Positions 12,606-24,374 of a stretch of DNA of 64,000 nucleotides are shown here, piece by piece (positions within the stretch are counted from its first letter, which is position 1; the number at the start of each line of letters is the position of its first letter). The translations under genes and the position numbers were made by a program. Origin of the DNA: Amborella trichopoda. Lineage: Eukaryota > Streptophyta > Magnoliopsida > Amborellales > Amborellaceae. The notes under the pieces are model-generated. The model was not told the DNA's origin. It did not search any database and worked only from the letters and a program-made list of their open reading frames with translations. The stretch is taken from positions 667,185-731,184 of the forward strand of contig NW_006494865.1 in the NCBI RefSeq assembly GCF_000471905.2, in the 5' to 3' direction.

Positions 12606-12610
12606 CCTCT
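12606..12610. other. target site duplication, left copy (CCTCT)
   Basis: Five bases identical to 19486-19490, which flank the other end of element D; five bases is the usual duplication length for LTR elements. Confidence 0.75.
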
Positions 12611-14920
12611 GGTAAGGACCACAATTTTCTAGACTTAGACACTCACAGCAGTAGAGAGAAGGAAGAACACACACGGCGTTAAGGAAGAGCCCTGGCGCCG
12701 TCTGTGAAAGAGGCCTAGCGCCGTCTGTGAAAGAGGCCTAGCGCCGTCTGTGAAAGAGGCCTAGCACCGTCTGTGAAAGATGCCTGGCGTCGCCTGTGAA
12801 AGAGGCCTATCACCGGCTGTGAAGTGAAGAGAGTAGCGTCGCGCTTGTGAAGGACCAACGACGTGCATGCCTGGGGATGTCGTTGTGCGTGCGTGGGTTG
12901 TCATGTGCCATGTGGGCCATCGGGTGCAACTGTATAGGGTAGTCCAGGGGACTTCCTCTTCTTTTATCTTAGGTTATACACCACTTGTCCCTTGCTTGTT
13001 GCTTAGTGTGCCATGAGATTGCCATTTGTTCCAAGTGTGTGCCATGTAGAGGCCGTTGATGCCACTTGTTGATACATGTATGCGAGCCCTTTTGTTTTCT
13101 TATTTATTCATCCCTTCACATCTCTCTCAAGAGGTTGCTCCCTCTCAGCCATGTTTTTCCCCCTTTAAACCCTTAGAATTTCCAGCCCTTTGTGCCCACT
13201 GTGGAGTGGCTTGAAGAGTGAGCTATGTAAAGGATTTGGGATTACCCTTGGAGCACAAGGTAAGGAAAATATGTTATTATACGTCCATAGTATGGAGCAT
13301 GTTTCTTAAGCATGAAATTATGAGATTTAAGCATGGATTTAAGCAGGAATTAAGTATTTAATTAAGCATGAGTTAGATTTTGAGTATGTATAGAATTGTG
13401 TAAATGAATACGATCGTATGCACGTTTTGTGTTCTGTTTTCCAGGAAGTGGGTCTTGTTGTAAGAAATGTGATGCACTATTGTAATTACAGCTAAGCCTG
13501 AAAATTTTGTGGGTTGATGCTCTTGTGAGTCTAGTTTAAGCTAGAATTGGTTTCATATAGTTATCTTGTGCAGTTTAGAAGTTATGTTGTGGCTAGACTG
13601 TGGAATTCTATGGAGAATTGAGGTTCTTGTGAATCTTTGTTGGCCTATCAATTGATCTCAGAATTTCCTCAAATTGCCATCAATGGAAATATCTCTAAGT
13701 CTACTTTGAGTTTGATGTTTATGACTAGCTGAGATTCTTGATGGTTTGGAATATCTACTTCGTTTTGGGCTTATAAGTTACTGTGAGCTGACTGTGATAA
13801 TTTCCAAAAATGTTGCTTCTGTTGCACTGAGACTTTGCGTAACCTATTGAAGTCCCAATAACACAAAATCATAGCCATTTAAAAACTATATGAGTGTATT
13901 GTGATTTTAATGTTTTAACTTGTTCTAATTCTGTATAATTGTGAAGTTATGGTCCAAATTGTGGAGGCATGTCACTCATTAGCAAATTCACTAAATTTCA
14001 GAACTATGACCTCTGTTGCCATAGGTTTTGGCTAATCAAATGGAATCCAATTGCTCCCAACCCTCTTCCTTTTGAAAGATTAGCATATCGACTTAAATTT
14101 TCATGTTGAAATCATTTTGAAACGCCCTCTAGATTGAAAGTTATGCCTTTGATAAGAGCGACCTGCCACTGTAGTATAATGCAAGAATTCCAACACCAAC
14201 ATTTATGTTGTGCCCAAGTGTTGACTGACCAAATGGCTATCAATTGACTTCATATCACCTTTGGGTGAGAGATAATTGTGTTTGCTTCAATTGTTATGTT
14301 GTGACTAAGCAGAGATTCCTGATGAATCAGGGGCTATGTAGATCTTTCTATTACCGTGATACATGACTCATGTTTTATGAGAATGGTATAGAACCTTGAG
14401 CGGTGTTGTGAGATTTTATTCTTAGACAGGGAAGCATGATATTGTGATCTATTTACTGGGATTTTTAGCTCACTCTTTTTCTTCCTTCCTTGTAGACTGA
14501 CTGCTACAGGTCGAGGATGGATGAGCAATGATCAATGTGGCAGATTGAAGGCCCGCGCCCGACAAGAAGACCTCTCTGATTTATAGGTGTTAGTTGGCCA
14601 TCATCCGTGCTTTTGCTATTGTTTGTGAAGCTTTGTATTCTTGTTAGTAGGCCTATAGTGTCTTGGATGAATTGTAATATTTCTGGATATTGTTTATAAA
14701 CTTGGAGGCTATAAATGGACATGGAATGGTTTTAGATTATCTAGCTTTTGTGTTGTTTTTTGTGGGTGATTTTATTTCTCGAGGTTTGCTTTGATTCCGC
14801 ATTTATAGCACGTGTCGATGCCACTCCCACTTGAGTGATGTGCGCGACCTTCAGTTGTGATCACGCACTCTGTCGCCCTCCGGTTTAGGACAACAGGGGT
14901 CAGGGGGTGGGGTCGTGACA
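12611..14920 (+). repeat. 5' LTR of element D
   Basis: Starts (T)GTAAGGACCACAATTTTC and ends GGTCGTGACA. Near the start are six 23-base units (12694-12831) of the form agcgccgtctgtgaaagagg plus cct, then looser GC-rich words. The rest is AT-rich. Matching segments in the 3' LTR can be followed along the whole length with scattered substitutions and small indels. Confidence 0.85.
12694..12831 (+). repeat. 23-bp tandem array in the LTR of element D
   Basis: Units begin at 12694, 12717, 12740, 12763, 12786 and 12809, exactly 23 bases apart. Differences between units are mostly CG to CA or TG, which fits loss of methylated CpG. The 3' LTR has the corresponding array at about 17245-17385 with more substitutions. 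Confidence 0.85.
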
Positions 14921-14924
14921 GTTA

Positions 14925-14940
14925 TGGTATCATAGTAGCC
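14925..14940 (+). promoter_or_regulatory. primer binding site of element D (initiator tRNA-Met type)
   Basis: TGGTATCATAGTAGCC lies four bases after the 5' LTR end. It matches the canonical TGGTATCAGAGC primer site except for small changes. Confidence 0.8.
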
Positions 14941-15270
14941 ATAATAGGTTCTTTGGCTTAGGGAGTTTTTAGGAGTGTCCTTAGAGTGGTTTTAGGATAG
15001 AGTAGTGGCTAGGTGCTCCTGTGATTAGGTTGAAGATATTGAAAGCTCGTGGCTACTATGCGAGTTCCAGCGACTATAACACTGAGGCCCTCGGTGAATT
15101 TTGTAGAACTTTGGGGGTATGACCCAATTGATGAAAGAGACAATGCCAGCCATATCCCCTCCTACCCCCAAATAGAATGATAGGAACCTGATAGAGAGCT
15201 TTAGGAGCTGGCACCCCCAACTTTCTTAGGGTGGGGAAGTGTAGAGAAAGAAAAGAGATGGATAGTGTAA

Positions 15271-15486
15271 GTGAAAAAGATCTTTAGGGTCCTACAGTGC
15301 TCTGATGAGCAGAGGTTGAGACCAGGTGCCTTCATGTTAGAATGGGAAGCCGAACATTGGTGGCGTTCGGTCCAGCAAGCCTGGGACGAGGATGAGATAG
15401 TTCCTACTTGGGAAGGATTTTTAGAGATCCTTTCGTATGATAACTTTGTAGAAATTTATTTGAGGGGTATGCCCTATCCCTTTTAG
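15271..15486 (+). pseudogene. gag fragment of element D
   Basis: A 71-residue stretch with the words IFRVLQCSDEQRLRPGAFML, EWEAEHWWRS and VPTWEGFLEIL. These match the retrotransposon gag domain of plant Ty3/gypsy elements (consensus around 'LEGEAEHWWR', 'TWEEFL'). Only this short part is left, ending at TAG 15484-15486, and the tandem array starts right after it. The upstream region 14941-15270 is probably decayed gag leader. Confidence 0.7.
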
Positions 15487-15519
15487 TTGAGGGCTAATAT
15501 ATGCCCTGTAATTAAAGAG

Positions 15520-16870
15520 ATAAATATTGTATGGTATGACCTGTATGGCCAGTGGAGTAAATGTAGCTGCTTTGAGCATATTGCAGGACCTGATACTGTG
15601 ATTGTATTGTGCTGCCTACTTTGAGCGTATTGTAGGGCCTAACCTTGTGATTCTGTGGTGCATTCTTTGACCGTATTGCATGACCATGACTGATGTTTGT
15701 AGGGTGTCTGCTTTGAGCGTATTGCAGGACCTGATGCTGTGATTGTATTGTGGTGCCTACTTTGATCGAATTGTAGGACCTATCCTTGTGCTTCTATGGT
15801 GCATGCTTTGAGCGTATTGCATGACCATGACTGATGTTTGTAGGGTACCTACTTTGCGCGTATTGCAAGGTCTGATACTGTGATTGTATTATGGTGCCTA
15901 CTTTGAGCATATTGTAGGGCCTAACCTTGTGATTCTGTGGTGCATGCTTTGAGCATATTGCATGACCATGACTGATTTTTGTAGGGTCTTGCTTTGAGCG
16001 TATTGCAGGACCTGATATTATGATTGTATTGTAGTGCCTACTTTGAGCATATTGTAACTCTATGGTGCATGCTTTGAGCATATTGCATGACCATGACTGA
16101 TGCTTGTAGGGTGCTTGTTTTGAGTGTATTGCCGGACCTGATACTGTGATTGTATTGTGGTGACTACTTTGAGCGTATTGTAGGGCCTAACCTCGTGATT
16201 ACGTGGTGCATGCTTTGAGCGGATTGCATGACCATGAATGATGTTTGTAGGGTGCCTGCTTTGAGCATATTGCAGGACCTGATACTATGATTGTATTGTT
16301 GTGCCTACTTTGAACATATTGTAGGGCCTAACCTTGTGATTCTGTGGTGCATGCTTTGAGAGTATTGCATGACCATAACTGATGCTTGTAGGGTGCCTGC
16401 TTTGAGCATATTGCAGGACTTGATACTGTGATGTTATTGTGGTGCCCACTTTGAGCGTATTGTAGGGCCTAACCTTGTGATTCTATGGTGCAAGTGTATT
16501 GCATGGCTGTGATTGACACTGATAGGGTGTCTGCTTTGAGCGTATTACAGAACCTGACTGTGTGATTGATACGGTAGGGTGCCTGCTTTGAGCTTGTTGC
16601 AGGACCTAATATGGTGATTTTACTGAGGTGCCTACCTTGAGTGTACTATAGGACCAAACTTTATGCGTGATATTGATAGAAAGCCTGCTCTGAGCTTGTA
16701 GCAGGTCCTGACCTTATGATTAGTAGTAGTGAGGTGCCTGCTTTGAGCATATTGCAGGACCTAGTTTTGTGGTTGTGATTCGGACGTGTGTGTTTTGAAT
16801 TGTATGATTGATGCTTGTAAGGTGCCGCTTTATGAGCAATGTCGGACCTTATTTAGAGACTGATACCAAC
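15520..16870 (+). repeat. 141-bp higher-order repeat of three hairpin-forming 47-bp monomers
   Basis: The phrase tgaccatgac/aac recurs at about 15681, 15822, 15963, 16088, 16229 and 16370; most spacings are 141 bases, one is 125. Each 141-base unit holds three monomers with the shared core tttgagcgtatt. The core is flanked by complementary arms that differ per monomer: CCTGC/GCAGG, CCTAC/GTAGG and CATGC/GCATG. The last part (16500-16870) is more diverged. It fills most of the interior of element D. Confidence 0.85.
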
Positions 16871-17157
16871 AGTTAGTTGGTAGTGGTTGAACTGGTTGAG
16901 ATTGATTAGATTTGAATGGCTTGATTTGATTTATGTGTGTGAACTTGTTAATGTTGGCTGGTTGGGTTAATAGGATGTTTGAATTGCTAAGGCATCTAAA
17001 TGGTTAGTGCATGACACTGTGTGTGAAAGGTGAAGCACAGACTTTGAGATGTTGAAGATAGGACTATAGACAGTTGAATGAGATAGTAGTGGATGTGTGG
17101 GTGCCCTCCCCCTGTTGTTGGGTTGTATATGTATGATTTTGGTGACAAAATCTTTTT

Positions 17158-17171
17158 AAAGGAGGGCATGA
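17158..17171 (+). promoter_or_regulatory. polypurine tract of element D
   Basis: AAAGGAGGGCATGA directly precedes the 3' LTR start TGTAAG. A purine run at this place primes plus-strand DNA synthesis in LTR elements. Confidence 0.75.
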
Positions 17172-19485
17172 TGTAAGAACCACAATTTTCTGGACTTAGA
17201 CACTCATGCCAGTAGAGAGAAGGAAGCACACACCCGGTGCTAAGGAAGAGCCCTAACGCTGTTATTGAAAGAGGCCTAGCGCCATTTATGAAAGAGGCCT
17301 TGCGCCGCCGGTGAAAGAGGCCTAGCACCATCTATGAAAGAGGCCAGGCGCTTCTTGTGAAAGAGGCCTATTGCCAGCTGTGAAGTGACGGGAGCAGCAT
17401 CGCGCGTGTAAGGGGTCAACACCATTCATGCCTGGGGATGCTGTCGTGTGTGTGTGGGCAGTTGTGTACGATGTGGGCCATCAAGCGCAGATGTATAAGG
17501 TAGTCCAGGGGACTTCCTCTTATTTTCTCTTAAGTTATGCACCACTTGTCCCTTGCTTGTTGTTTAGTGTGCCATAAGATTGTCACTTGTTCCAATTGTG
17601 TGCCATGTGAAGGCCCTTGATGCCACCTGTTGATGCAGACATGCTGGCCCTTTTTTTTTCTTATTTATTCACCCCTTCACATCTCTCTCATGAGGTTTCT
17701 CTCTCTCAACCACGTTTTTCCCCCTTTAAACCCTTGGAATATCTAGCCATTTGTGCCCACTGTGGAGAGGCTTGAAGAGCGAGCTGTGAAGGATTTGGAA
17801 TCACCCTTGGAGCACAAAGTAAGTAGATTATGCTATTATGTATCCATAGTATGGAGCATGTTTCTTAAGCATGAAAGCATGAGATTTAAGCATGAATGAA
17901 ATATTAAATTAAGCTTGAGTTAGATTTTGAGTATGTATAAAATTGTGTGAATGAATAAGATCGTAGGCATGTTTAGTGTTCTGTTTTCTAGGAAGTGGGT
18001 CTTGTTGTAAGATATATTATGCATTGTTATAATTTTTGTTGAGCCGAACAAATTTGTGATTTAATGCTCTTGTGAGTCTAGTTTAAGCTAGAGGTAGTTT
18101 CATGTGGTTATCTTGTGTAGTTTCGAAGTTATACTTTGATCTTTGAAGTATGTTATGGCTGAATTGTGGAATTCCAGGGATAATTGAGGTTCTTGTGACT
18201 CTCTGCTACTATCAGTTAATCTCATAATTGCCTCAAACTACTACCATTGGAAAGATCTCTGAGTCTACTTTGATTTTGGTGCTTAAGACTAGCTGAGATT
18301 CTTGATGGTTTGGAAGATAACCTTCATTTTGTACTTATATATCACTGTTAACAGACTGTGATAATTTCTAGAAATGTTACTTCTGTTTCACTGAGCCTTT
18401 GCTTAACCTATTGAAGTATAAATGACACAAAATCACATCCAATTAAAATGTACATGAGTCTACTATGATTTTTATTTTTTAACCTGGTTCTAATTTTGTA
18501 TAATTGTGAAGTTATGATCCAAATTGTGGAGGCATGTCACTGATTAGCAAATTCACTGAATTTCAAAACTATGACCTCCGTTGTCATGGGTTTTGGCTAA
18601 TCAAATGGAGTCCAATTGCTCCCAAGCCTTGACCATTTGAAAGATCAGTATATTGGCTTAAAGTTGAATGTTGAAATCATTTTGAGATGCCTTCTAAATT
18701 GAAAGTTATGCCTTTGAAAAGAGGGACATGCCACTGTAGTATAATGGAGGAATTCCAACACCAATATTTATGTTGTGCCTAAGTGTTGATTGACCAAATG
18801 ACTATCATTTGACTTCATACCACCTTTTGTTGAGAGATAGATGTGTTTGCTTTAATTGTCATGTTGTGACTAAGATGAGATTCTTGATGAATCAGGGGCT
18901 ATGTATACCTTTCCATAATTGTGATACATGACTCATGTTTTATGAGAATGATATAAAACCTTGAGCAGTATTGTGAGATTTTATTCTTAGATAGGGAAGC
19001 ATGATACTGTGATCTACTTACTGGGATTTTTAACTCATTCCTCTGCTTCTTTCCTTGTAGACTGACTGCTGCAGATCTAGGACGGACGGGCGGTGATCGT
19101 GAGTGGCAGATTGAAAGCTCACGCTCGACGAGAAGACCTCTCTGATTTGTAGGTGTTAGTTGGCCGTCGGCCGTGCTTTTTTTGTTGTTTGTGAAGCTTT
19201 GTATTTTTATTAGTGGGCTTGTAGTGTCTTGGATGAATTGTAATATTTTTGGATATTGTTTATGACCTTGGAGACTGTATATGGATATGGAATGGTTTTA
19301 GATTATCCAGCTATGTGTTGTTTTTGTTGAGTGTTTTTATTTCTCGTGGTTTGCTTTGATTCCGCATTTATAACATGTGTTGATGCCACTCCCACCTGAG
19401 TGACGTATGTGACCTCCGATCGCAATCCCGCACTCTGTCGCCCTCTGGTTTGGGATGGCTGGGGTCAGGGGGTGGCATCGTGACA
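17172..19485 (+). repeat. 3' LTR of element D
   Basis: Starts TGTAAGAACCACAATTTTC, ends GGCATCGTGACA. It is the partner of 12611-14920 and is followed by the CCTCT duplication. Divergence from the 5' LTR by eye is about one base in eight to ten, so the insertion is not recent. Confidence 0.85.
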
Positions 19486-19490
19486 CCTCT

Positions 19491-20484
19491 CTCATGTATT
19501 TCTCTCTCTGTGTATTTCACTCTCTTTGCAATCCTCTCTACCCCTTTGCAGCTCTCTCCAATGCTCAAAGCCTAAAACACCATCTTTCCTCATTCCTCTT
19601 TCTAGTCTTCTTCTTTACTGCCCAATCTCTCTATCCCTCAATAGAATCTAGAGATGAGCTAGTACTACAAAAGAGTGGGTTATCCCTTTTGTTTAGAAAA
19701 TTGGCTGCACCAGTTTGAAACTTGGCATAATTCCTAGAAGAAGCACTAACACTTCTTGATCTTCGTTGTGGGATCCTCTTGCCTAAATCATATGTGTTTT
19801 CCTTTAACACTTCTTGATCTCCTTTGTGGGATCCTCTTGCCTAAATCCTTTGTGTTCTTACCATAAACAATGGATGCAGTCCCAAAGTTCCCTCTTTTTG
19901 ATGTGGATTTGAATGCTAAAACCCTCATTCTCTTGATTAAGGTGCTATATAACCATTTATGAAAGGGAAACACCCAATTTCAGCTAGACTGCAACACTCT
20001 ATTTAACCACAACAAACCCACCTTCTTTCTCTGTCTAGCCCTGACATTTTTTTTTTTTGCTTCATTTCTCGTACCTTTGCTTTTTCTTTGCATTCCTCAG
20101 AAGTCCTTTCCCTCTTCACGAGTTACTCTCTCTCTCTCTCTACAAGATAACATCATCTCTGTTATTGAAAGTCAAAGCGTCGTTTCTCTCTATAATTATT
20201 TTCTCTCTCTTATCTTTTAAGTTCGAGGCTGCTCCCATTGGCAATATCTCATTTTTTTCTCTCTCTACTGCATGATCTTCTTAGAATCTCAATTTAAGGT
20301 TGGCTCGTATTTATTTGGAGGGTTTCCGTTTGATTTTTTATTTGGTGAATTGTTTCTTGGTGTGGATTTTGGGGTGTTTTTATTGTTTGTGGAGCTGTTT
20401 TGCTCTACTGATTGAGGGTTTCAAGAGGAGTTTTTTCTTTTCTCTCAACACTTTTTATGGTTTGTGATTTTCTTCCTTTTAATT
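19491..20484 (+). other. copia leader, right of the nested insertion
   Basis: Pyrimidine-rich non-coding stretch leading to the copia gag start. It contains an imperfect direct duplication of about 60 bases (cacttcttgatct ... gtgggatcctcttgcctaaa, near 19748 and 19807). No gene seen. Confidence 0.5.
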
Positions 20485-21353
20485 ATGGCGTCCTTAAGCT
20501 TCTCATCCTTTATATCTATTAAACTCAGTAGAGAAAACTATCTCAAATGGAAGGCCCAAGTTTTCAATTGTATTGAAGGCCAGAATCTTGAAAGTCATCT
20601 TGATGGATCTAGTCGGCCACAAAATGACCTTATTTCTGAGGCACTAAAAGAAAATCAAGGTACTCAGCCTGAACCATCAAAGGATCCCAAATTTCAAGAA
20701 TGATGAATGGATAAAACATTATTGAGTTGGTTACTTTCTACTCTCTCCGATGACTTGCTCATAGAGGTGATGCGCCTGAAAACCACTCAAGAAGTATGGG
20801 AGACACTTTACAATACATATCAAAGGGAAACATTTGCCAATAATCTCCAACTTAAAATAGAATTGATCAATTTACAAAAAGGTTCTCAATCAGTGACTAA
20901 ATACCTGAACAAGTTTAAAACTATATGTGACCACCTTGCAGCAATTGGTAGTCTAATAAGTGATCAAGTTATGATCATCTATACCCTCAAAGGTATTGGT
21001 CCAGAGTTTAAGTCTTTGAGACCTCCTTGATGACCAAACCACCATTTCCATCTTTATCAGAGCTTCGATCATCTCTTCTCACATTTGAAGCTCAGTTTGT
21101 ATCTTCATCGTTTATTGAAAGTCATCCTCAAGCCTTGGTGAATATATCATCAAGGCAAAGAGGTGGATTTGTTTGAGGACGTGGTCGTTATGGAGGTAAA
21201 GGAGGTAGAGGAGGTAGAGGTCGGAACCCAAATCAGCAAAACATTCTTGGAGCCAACCCACCTTTCCATCAACCTCCTCAATCAAGAATGGGCATGATAC
21301 CTCGCATAACTTGCCATTATTGTGGACGACATGGACATATTGCTAAAAACTGC
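20485..21353 (+). pseudogene. Ty1/copia gag
   Basis: Starts ATG GCG at 20485. Early words LSRENYLKWKAQVFNCIEGQ are the copia gag (UBN2-type) N-terminus; DDLLIEVMRLKTTQEVWETL and TKYLNKFKTICDHLAAIG follow; a zinc knuckle CHYCGRHGHIAKNC (CX2CX4HX4C) lies at about 21312-21353. Damage: adjacent TGA TGA at 20701-20706, a frame change near 21000-21030, TGA at 21174 and TGA at 21354. The stops sit where TGG or CGA codons are expected. Confidence 0.85.
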
Positions 21354-21356
21354 TGA

Positions 21357-21862
21357 GACATCAAAATTGCTTCATCGTCCCACAATGCACTAGTACATGA
21401 TTTCAACAATCTATCAACTACTACCCCAACTGATCGATCCTAGGTTATGGATTACGGTGCAACTACTCATATGACGGACGACTACTCTCACCTTAGAGGT
21501 ATGATTCCTTACCATGGTTCTTGTATGGTATTCACTAGAGATGGTACTGCCTTACCTATAAGCCATATTGGAGCTAGTATTTCCACTATCTTTGGTTCTT
21601 TAAATATTCCTAATGTTTTACTTGTTCCCAAACTAAAGAAGCAACTCATATATGTATCTCAATTTGCTAAAGATTTTAAGTGTTGCTTTGAGTTTACCCT
21701 TCATGGTTGTGTTGTGAAGGATCTACAAAGTGGGAAGATGATTGCTGAGGGGGTGCTGAAAGAAGGTTTGTATGTGCTTCAAAATGATCAACTCTAGAGT
21801 CTTGTTACGATTATCTCCAAAGATAGAAGAGGAGCTACTATGTGGCATGAGCGTAGAAGAGA
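21357..21862 (+). pseudogene. Ty1/copia protease and start of pre-integrase domain
   Basis: Continues in the same frame as the zinc knuckle. TAG at 21441 precedes MDYGATTHMTDD, the copia protease active site in which the usual D-S-G-A reads D-Y-G-A. GSLNIPNVLLVPKLKKQLIYVSQ (21590-21660) is the typical downstream block. After a stop at 21795 a WHERR word in the adjacent frame near 21845-21862 marks the beginning of the GAG-pre-integrase domain, where the copia sequence ends abruptly. RT and integrase are absent. Confidence 0.8.
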
Positions 21863-23240
21863 AAGTTGTGGTCGTGAGGGACCATAGGGAAGAGGGAAGA
21901 AGAGGGTCGTGGTCATGTGAGACCATAAGGTAAAGAAAGATGAAAGAAGAGAACGAGAAAAACACATACTGCAATGGGGCTAGCCATCTGTGAAAGAGGA
22001 GAAAAAAAGATAGAGAGAAAGAGAAGAGAGATAGAAGAGAGAGAAAGAGATAAGTCCAAGGGTATCGACCCAAAAATTTCTCTCCTTCCTCTCTCTTCCA
22101 AAGATTTCTCTCCTTCCTCTCTCTGACGATCATCCGACCAAAAGCTGATTGTTTTCTCGTTGGGCTCGGAATGACGATCGATTTGATACCCATTTCGAGT
22201 CCTGGATCGTGTTTTTAAACCACGATCACACAACTCAAAATTTGCACGAATCTTGAAAACTTCGGATTGATAGTGCGCTCGTTTTTTTATGTATTTCTTC
22301 GATTTTATCACTGGATCACACTAAGCATTCCATCACAATCGCATTGTAATAAATGCAGCTCGATTTCGTGCCCGGAAGAAGATTTCTCAATCTTTGGGTT
22401 TTGGCAGAAATCTGAATTTTGGCGGCCCAAATTTACAACCACTTTATCAGCCTCGTGTGTAAAATCTGACCGTTCATCATGTATGGATTTTGGACCAGAG
22501 ATAGCTCTAGACCTTACGCACATGATGGAATTGGTCTTGCATCAATCAGATGAGCGAGCACCCTAATTTGGCCGTTTGAGCGAGGCCTGTCGTTGCTGAT
22601 TTTCTTGCAACTTTCTTCACGAATCGACAACTTCTCTTTAGCTTTTCTCCCTGCTCGAGTGTCGTCACGGGGCATACCACATATCAAAACTTTCGTCTTG
22701 ATGTGACGAACACGCTTGCAAAATTTGAGCATCATTCAACTCGGGACGAGTGAGATATGGCCCCCGAAAGTCATTGCCAGGGACTGTAACAACAGTCACC
22801 ATTAATGGTGATTTGGTGGAGGGAGGCCACACGAGAATAGTTTGCGCCTACCCCTTTTTAGTCTCTTACTCATAACTTTGTCTTGGAGAGTCTATTTAAG
22901 CAGAAACTTGAGCCCCAAAATTTTTCGACCGTGTCGAATCCAATGGCAATAGTCCCATAGCCATTTGATGCACCAAAAATAGAGTTATAATTATGGAGTC
23001 TGTTCCAGGGTGCAAGAGGTTTTCAAAAGTAGTTTCTTTGTTTGCATTGCTTTAGACATGTCGGATTGCTACGAAACTTGACAGGTGGCCTTTTGAAGTG
23101 CTTAAGAAGATTTTCACCCATTTTGGGGCAATTATGAGATTGCCCAAAATTCCACTATAAATCAGGGCTTTATTAATCGGCTTCCTCTTTCTTCCGCATC
23201 GGGGACCCAAGGTGCTAAAAATTGTATTCAAATATGGAGC
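21863..23240 (-). repeat. LTR fragment of the Tat-lineage family, minus orientation
   Basis: Read on the minus strand it matches the LTRs at 7927-10429 and 53304-56244: the start 'atttgaatacaatttttagc' followed by acc, then gatgcggaa(g)aaa, 'caagtttcgtagcaatccga', and the block around 'gtggtatgccccgtgacg'. It ends in the purine/pyrimidine-rich part, so the U5 end and the element interior are missing. It truncates the copia element on its left. Confidence 0.7.
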
Positions 23241-23284
23241 ACTGAAAGTAGTGAGTGGTTTTGATTCTTATGTTAGTATGATTT

Positions 23285-24340
23285 GCCATAATCTTGACTT
23301 GCAGTCAATTTGCTAAAATATTTGGCTCCTTTGGTTTGATGTATTAATACATCCTTTATGGGTATAAAATATCCATCAAACTCAATATTTTGGTTAAGCC
23401 TTTGATAGTTGATTACCATCCAGGCTTTTCCACTTTTTGTTTTCATTATGGTTTCTTACCATAAACGTAGGAGTAGAATGAGGACTTGTTGTTGGTTCAA
23501 TGAAGTTTTTTTCTAGTAATTCTTTTAACTTTATAGTAAATTCGTCTATGTTTTTCTTGAGATAGACCATGGGTTTTACTCTGATGATCCTGTTTAGATC
23601 AAAGCCATAATTTCAAAGCGTTTTCAAAGAAATTTGGTTCAAGTGTTTTTTAAATCCAATGGGTAGCATCTAGCTCTTTCAAAAGGCTATTTTTTATTTT
23701 TTTTGAAATTTTTGTATGGTTTCTTCCCTTTTTTTAGGTGAGAATCCAAACTGACATCTATACTTATGTTATATAAGTATAGGTCTATCAACTTTACCTC
23801 CTTATTGAGTTAAAGTTATTTTGTCTGAAAAGATTTCAATTGGGTAATGGTTTTGTTAAAAAATGTTTCCCAAACTAAAATCTCTATGCATAAATGGAAA
23901 ACAAAGTATCTTTGGGATAAATTTTTTTTTATTTCCCAGCCAGATAGCAATGTTTTTGGCTTTATACTCTATGAGAGTATTGCTCCCATCAATGTCGGTT
24001 ACATGTAACAGGCTTTTCTTTCCCATTTTTCTAATGGTAACACCGTGGGGCACAGGCGCATGTGGTAGCTCCTGTGTCAACCAAAATATCAAGGTGATAA
24101 GGTTTATAGCCTTGAAAATTAAATTCTCCCTAAACAAACAAATATTTTTTCTTGTTTTCGTTGTGTGAGAAGATTATTTCTTCCCCATTTGAAATAAAAA
24201 GTTTGAAAATAAATCAATTTTTGGAAGTTTTTCATTTTCTTCATTTTTTTGTTTTACTGATGCTTCCAGTTTCAAAATTATGTGACAGTCCAAGAAAAAT
24301 TGGTATCATGATGTTCTTTAAACCAATTGGTTTTCTTCCT
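23285..24340 (-). mobile_element. endogenous pararetrovirus (Caulimoviridae) fragment: protease and start of RT
   Basis: Minus-strand reading shows the aspartic protease active site D-T-G-A at 24067-24078, then toward lower coordinates the N-terminal part of a caulimovirid reverse transcriptase: words like VKPMVY, ELLEKNFIEP and, after a frame change, MVINYQRLNQN and DGYFIP (about 23640 to 23300). These are characteristic of plant pararetroviruses rather than LTR elements. The fragment is cut before the catalytic RT box, has several frameshifts and no movement or coat protein, so it cannot be functional. It lies between an LTR fragment and a PMD pseudogene. The genus cannot be fixed by eye. 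Confidence 0.75.
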
Positions 24341-24374
24341 AAAGATAAATCTAGTGGTGAAGAAAATTGTGGTG

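Larger units (their letters stand above)
12611..19485 (+). mobile_element. non-autonomous Ty3/gypsy-type element with intact LTR pair (element D), nested in copia
   Basis: Two long direct repeats (12611-14920 and 17172-19485, 2310 and 2314 bases) flank a short 2.25 kb interior. Five bases on both sides match exactly: CCTCT at 12606-12610 and at 19486-19490. The first base of the left LTR is G where the right has T. The interior has a primer site, a gag remnant and a tandem array, and no protease, RT or integrase. It lies in the leader of the copia element, so it is the younger insertion. Transposition would have needed enzymes from elsewhere. Confidence 0.85.

Noticed and set aside
12694..12831. 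CRISPR-like regular array
   Set aside because: The 23-base units are contiguous, with no variable spacers, in a plant LTR. It is a simple tandem repeat.
15794..16081. 95-residue minus-strand frame with HAICSKHAP repeats
   Set aside because: Produced by the 141-base tandem repeat, whose period is a multiple of three; not a gene.
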